Source: Bacteroides faecium (GTDB lineage Bacteria; Bacteroidota; Bacteroidia; Bacteroidales; Bacteroidaceae). Taken from it: a stretch of DNA of 64,000 nucleotides. This document shows positions 60,237 to 64,000 of the stretch, in pieces. The notes under the pieces were generated by a model that saw nothing but the letters and a program-made list of their open reading frames with translations, had not been told where the DNA came from and searched no databases. The stretch covers positions 3,844,001 through 3,908,000 of the forward strand of contig NZ_CP050831.1 in the NCBI RefSeq assembly GCF_012113595.1. The letters are read 5' to 3'. The first letter of the stretch is position 1. Every line of letters begins with the position of its first letter. A program made the position numbers and the translations under genes.

Positions 60237-63200
60237 ATGAATTTATATCTATTAAAAGCTAAATGTATAACATTTTTTTGCTGTTTGTTATTCATGCAGA
60301 CAGCTCTATTTGCCCAAGGCAATGTGAGGATAAACCTGAAAGGGAATGAAATTACATTACGGGAGGCTCTGACGGAGATTGAAAAACAATCTAAAATGTC
60401 CGTTGCTTACAATGAATCACAATTGGGAAGCAATAAACGTATCTCGCTGAATATCAATAATCAAACTTTAGAACAAGCTCTTGATGCTATCTTGAAAGGA
60501 ACAGGATTTGGTTATAAACTGAAGGGTGGTTACATCATGATAACTCCTGTCAAACAAGACACTCCGGTGGCTAAGCAGATCAGAGGTAAAGTGGTTGACG
60601 AACAAGGCGAAGCGCTGATTGGGGTGAATGTTTCCGTTGACGGAACAGACGCAGGTACTATAACTAATATTGACGGGGAGTTTTCGATACAGGCATTTAA
60701 GAATGCTACTTTGAAGATTTCCTATATAGGTTATGCTACTCAGAGCATCAAAGTTCAGGATAGGGATATTTATAACATAACATTAATTCCCGATACGAAA
60801 GTTCTTGATGAAGTTGTTGTAACAGCATTGGGTATTAAACGTGCTGAAAAGGCTTTGAGTTACAATGTACAACAAGTGAAGAGCGATGAACTGACTACTG
60901 TGAAAAGCGCCAACTTTATGAACGCGCTTGTCGGAAAGGTAGCCGGAGCAACAATCAATACAAGTGCATCCGGTCCCGGTGGAGCCGTAAAGGTGGTTAT
61001 GCGTGGTGCCAAGTCCATCTCTCAAAGTAACAATGCACTTTATGTGATTGATGGTATTCCTATGTATAATTCGAGTGTGAATAATGATGTCAGCGAAGGA
61101 GCGTTATCCGTACAACCGGGTAGTGAATCTGCGGCAGACATTAATCCGGATGACATCGAAAGTATGACTTTGCTGACCGGTCCGTCGGCGGCTGCCCTTT
61201 ACGGATATGAAGGAGCCAATGGAGTTGTGCTGATCACTACGAAGAAAGGGCGTGCGGATAAGACCGTGCTTACTTTTAGTAATAATACCACATTCAGTAG
61301 TCCGCTCATGATGCCTAAATTCCAGAATACATATGGAAATGTGACAGGTGAAACAACAAGCTGGGGTGAAAAGACTGATTACCGATATGATCCCAAGAAG
61401 TTCTTCAACACTGGTAGTAATGTTTCTAATTCTGTTTCACTGGCCACGGGAAATGACAAGAGTCAGACCTATATTTCAGCATCAGTGAATAATTCAGCCG
61501 GTATTCTACCGAACAATAAGTATAACAGATATAACTTCCTGTTCCGTAATACAACCTCTTTTATAAACAATAAACTTGTTTTGGATGTCAGCGCAAATTA
61601 TGTTATTCAGAATAGCAAGAACATGGTTTCCCAAGGACAATATTTCAATCCTCTTCCTGCTCTTTATCTGTTCCCTCGTGGAGAAGATTTTGGTGAAGTG
61701 AGAATCTATGAGCGTTATGATGAGTTGATGGGAGTGAACAATCAGTATTGGCCATACGGAGATCAGGGATTATCTATTCAGAATCCTTATTGGATTATGA
61801 ACCGGATGGATAGCAAGTCTGAAAAAAGACGTTATAAATTGGCTGCCGGTTTGCAATATATTATTACGGATTGGTTGAATGTGCAGGGACGTGTCAATGT
61901 CGATAATTCAGATTATCGCAATACTGAAGAACGTTATGCAGGTACATTGGCTACGTTTGCCGGATCTAAAGGACGATACTCTCAGGGTACGCGCAGTGAC
62001 AGGCAAATCTATGCAGATGTTCTGGCTAATATTAATAAAACATTCAATGACTTTTCACTGTCAGCCAACTTGGGAGCATCTATAAAGGATATACGGATGG
62101 AATCAAATTCGCTGATCGGTGACCTTAAAAACGCTACCAATTTCTTTACTGCTGAGAATATGGACCGTACAGGAAACTTCAAGATTGATGATGACGGACT
62201 GAAACGTCAGACACAGTCAATCTTTGCCAACGTGGAATTAGGGTATAGACATTTCTTATATCTTACTCTTACGGCGCGTAATGACTGGGATTCGGCATTG
62301 GCATTCTCTGAATCAGGAGATAAGTCCTTCATGTATCCTTCAGTGGGGCTTTCCGGTATAATCAGTGAAGTTGTCAAGTTACCGGATTGGTTTACATTCT
62401 TGAAAGCTCGTCTTTCTTTCACGTCGGTTGGTAGTTCGTATGCGCCCTATCTGACAAGAGAGTATTACGAATATAATGATCAGGCCAACCAGTATGAAGC
62501 GAAATCACTTTATCCGAATCGCTATCTGAAGCCGGAAATAACGAACTCGTTTGAAGCGGGACTTAATATGAAGTTCTTTAACGGCTCGCTTAATTTTGAT
62601 GTTACCTATTATCAGTCGGACACCCGTCATCAGACGTTTGTTGCTTCTCTTCCTGCCGGTTCAGGTTATGAAGGAGTAAACATACAGGCTGGTAATGTAC
62701 AGAATAAAGGTATTGAAATGGCTTTGGGCTATCAAAATGAATGGGCAGGTTTCTCCTGGGCATCAAACGTAACTTTTACCTATAACAAGAATAAGGTAAA
62801 GAAACTGGCGGACGGTGTTAGAAATACAGTGACCGGTGAATTGATCCAGATGCCTTATGTGGATAAAGCTACATTGGGAAGTACAGGTTCTCCTATTGTC
62901 AGGCTGACAGAAGGCGGTACGATGGGTGATATCTATGTAAACCGCGATTTTCAACGTGATGACAATGGATATGTTTACCTTAATCCTACCACATTCCTGC
63001 CATCAATGGTGAATACAGAATATAAAAAGGTAGGTTCCCTGCTTCCGAAAGTTAATATGGGATGGAGAAATTCATTCTCCTATAAAGGTGTCAGACTCAA
63101 CGTTTTGTTGACCGGACGATTCGGAGGAAATGTTGTTTCGAATACGCAGGCTGTTCTTGACAGATACGGAGTTTCGGAATATAGTGCCAAGTTGCGTGAA

Positions 63201-63539
63201 CAGGATAACATCACTATCAACCAAAAGAAGATATCGGCTCGTGATTATCTTAACATCGTGGCTGCCGGTACGGGACAAGGAGCCCATTATATCTATAAGG
63301 CAACCAATATCCGTCTTCAGGAAGTCAGTGTTGAATATACGATACCAAGAAAGAAACTGTACAATATTGCTGATGTAACGTTGGGAGTAGTTGGAAATAA
63401 TTTAGGTATGATCTATTGTAAGGCTCCTTTCGATCCGGAATTAGTGGCTTCGGCAACGAATACTTACTATACCGGTGTGGATTACTTCATGCAACCGAGT
63501 TTAAGAAACATCGGCTTTAGTCTTAAATTACAATTCTAA
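60237..63539 (+). CDS. SusC-like TonB-dependent transporter with STN domain (locus 2)
   Basis: A 1100-residue outer-membrane transporter. Signal peptide to about residue 26 (...ALFAQ), STN domain at about 30-105, CarboxypepD_reg-like domain at about 117-195 (IRGKVVDEQGEALIGVNVSVDGT), plug domain (VVVTALGIKRAEKALSYNVQQV, MRGAKSISQSNNALYVIDGIPM) and beta-barrel ending FSLKLQF. It is clearly paralogous to the locus 1 SusC (shared plug and C-terminal motifs such as DYFMQPSLR), suggesting local duplication and divergence of substrate. Confidence 0.95.
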   Translation: MNLYLLKAKCITFFCCLLFMQTALFAQGNVRINLKGNEITLREALTEIEKQSKMSVAYNESQLGSNKRISLNINNQTLEQALDAILKGTGFGYKLKGGYIMITPVKQDTPVAKQIRGKVVDEQGEALIGVNVSVDGTDAGTITNIDGEFSIQAFKNATLKISYIGYATQSIKVQDRDIYNITLIPDTKVLDEVVVTALGIKRAEKALSYNVQQVKSDELTTVKSANFMNALVGKVAGATINTSASGPGGAVKVVMRGAKSISQSNNALYVIDGIPMYNSSVNNDVSEGALSVQPGSESAADINPDDIESMTLLTGPSAAALYGYEGANGVVLITTKKGRADKTVLTFSNNTTFSSPLMMPKFQNTYGNVTGETTSWGEKTDYRYDPKKFFNTGSNVSNSVSLATGNDKSQTYISASVNNSAGILPNNKYNRYNFLFRNTTSFINNKLVLDVSANYVIQNSKNMVSQGQYFNPLPALYLFPRGEDFGEVRIYERYDELMGVNNQYWPYGDQGLSIQNPYWIMNRMDSKSEKRRYKLAAGLQYIITDWLNVQGRVNVDNSDYRNTEERYAGTLATFAGSKGRYSQGTRSDRQIYADVLANINKTFNDFSLSANLGASIKDIRMESNSLIGDLKNATNFFTAENMDRTGNFKIDDDGLKRQTQSIFANVELGYRHFLYLTLTARNDWDSALAFSESGDKSFMYPSVGLSGIISEVVKLPDWFTFLKARLSFTSVGSSYAPYLTREYYEYNDQANQYEAKSLYPNRYLKPEITNSFEAGLNMKFFNGSLNFDVTYYQSDTRHQTFVASLPAGSGYEGVNIQAGNVQNKGIEMALGYQNEWAGFSWASNVTFTYNKNKVKKLADGVRNTVTGELIQMPYVDKATLGSTGSPIVRLTEGGTMGDIYVNRDFQRDDNGYVYLNPTTFLPSMVNTEYKKVGSLLPKVNMGWRNSFSYKGVRLNVLLTGRFGGNVVSNTQAVLDRYGVSEYSAKLREQDNITINQKKISARDYLNIVAAGTGQGAHYIYKATNIRLQEVSVEYTIPRKKLYNIADVTLGVVGNNLGMIYCKAPFDPELVASATNTYYTGVDYFMQPSLRNIGFSLKLQF

Positions 63540-63553
63540 ACTGATATTAAATC

Positions 63554-64000
63554 ATGAAACAATATAGATTTAAAACAACGATAATAGTAGCGATGAGTAT
63601 CTGCTGTGCAGTACTATTCGCATCGTGTACGGGTAATTTTGAGGAGTTGAATACTCATCCGACTAACCCGGATCCTACAAAAGATATGACTGAAGCAGAA
63701 AGGGTAGGTACACTGATTCCCAGTATGCTTTATCTGATGCATAATTTTCAGGAGAATCAGAATCAGATGATTGAGCAAATGGTGGGTGGACAATACGGAG
63801 GATACTTTGCTACGACCAATAACTGGCAAGGTACTAATTTCGGCACTTTCAATCCGCCGGCCAACTGGGTGGAGTATCCTTTCAACACACTGTTTACTAA
63901 ATTCTATTCCAACTATCTGACTATTAAAGATGTGACTGAAGGAAAAGGATATGTCTTTTCATGGGTTAATATCATTCGGGTAGCAGTAATGCTGCGTGTT
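63554..64000 (+). CDS. SusD-like lipoprotein (locus 2), 5' part only
   Basis: The gene starts at ATG 63554, 14 bp after the SusC stop, and runs off the window after 149 codons. The protein begins MKQYRFKTTIIVAMS with a lipobox near residue 26 (LFASCTGNFEELN), followed by the SusD-like N-terminal sequence (TLIPSMLYLMHNFQ, GGQYGGYFATTNNW). It would cap the SusC barrel encoded upstream. The rest of the locus, including any enzymes that would reveal the substrate, lies outside. Confidence 0.9.
   Translation, partial: MKQYRFKTTIIVAMSICCAVLFASCTGNFEELNTHPTNPDPTKDMTEAERVGTLIPSMLYLMHNFQENQNQMIEQMVGGQYGGYFATTNNWQGTNFGTFNPPANWVEYPFNTLFTKFYSNYLTIKDVTEGKGYVFSWVNIIRVAVMLRV

Overview
The window reads as a Bacteroides (Bacteroidales) chromosome carrying an integrated conjugative element (ICE). 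Three things point there: a CTnDOT-type tra operon and RteC homolog, promoters of the Bacteroides -33/-7 type (TTTG, about 20 bp, TAnnTTTG), and two SusC/SusD loci driven by ECF sigma/anti-sigma (FecR) pairs. Coordinates 1 to about 28462 are the right-hand part of the ICE, whose left end lies outside the window. The rest is ordinary chromosome.

ICE region. The minus-strand operon traA-traB-traD-traE-traF-traG-(DUF3876-like lipoprotein)-traI-traJ-traK-traL-traM (9567 down to 22) encodes the mating-pair apparatus. Rightward from a repeat-rich divergent intergenic region lie mobA-like, mobB (relaxase) and mobC (VirD4-type coupling ATPase). Then comes an AT-rich cargo island: a small HTH regulator, an AAA+ ATPase and a large subtilisin-like protease, which resembles the IetAS toxin-antitoxin/defense pair. 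ICE backbone resumes with a DUF4099/DUF3945-type protein, a tiny membrane protein and topoisomerase III. A RibD/DHFR-domain gene with a long structured upstream region follows, then two excisionase-like HTH proteins flanking a Toprim primase-helicase, RteC, and a divergent HXXEE membrane protein/AraC regulator pair. The right junction (28411-28540) looks like the leftover 3' end of a serine-type tRNA gene plus its terminator. No integrase is present in the window.

Chromosome, 28.5-49 kb. First comes a secreted serine beta-lactamase-like protein that has lost its catalytic motifs, then an MscS channel. A divergent pair follows, type I pullulanase and cytoplasmic alpha-amylase, which would act together on alpha-glucans. 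Two AraC-type regulators and a DUF488 protein come next. A menaquinone operon follows: HAD phosphatase fused to a MenI-like hotdog thioesterase, then menF, menD, menB, menC, menE. An AAA/PD-(D/E)XK protein and a regulator with an N-terminal HTH and an RNA-polymerase-alpha-CTD-like end come after that. Upstream of that regulator lie a strong predicted promoter, a highly structured leader and about 700 bp of non-coding DNA holding several unrelated repeat families, all with a period near 22 bp.

Chromosome, 49-64 kb. Two adjacent SusCD loci. The first (sigma, FecR, SusC with an STN domain, SusD, GH18 endoglycosidase, DUF1735/LamG-type lipoprotein) probably captures and cleaves N-linked glycans. 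The second (sigma, FecR, SusC, SusD, ...) runs off the window. Its sigma gene is preceded by a perfect 50-bp palindrome.

Most noteworthy signals: the IetAS-like cargo with duplicated translation-initiation regions; a three-copy GGACAAAT-type repeat across the ICE; the 22-bp repeat field with its structured leader; the structured region upstream of the RibD-domain gene; the HAD-thioesterase fusion in the men operon; and the 50-bp palindrome.
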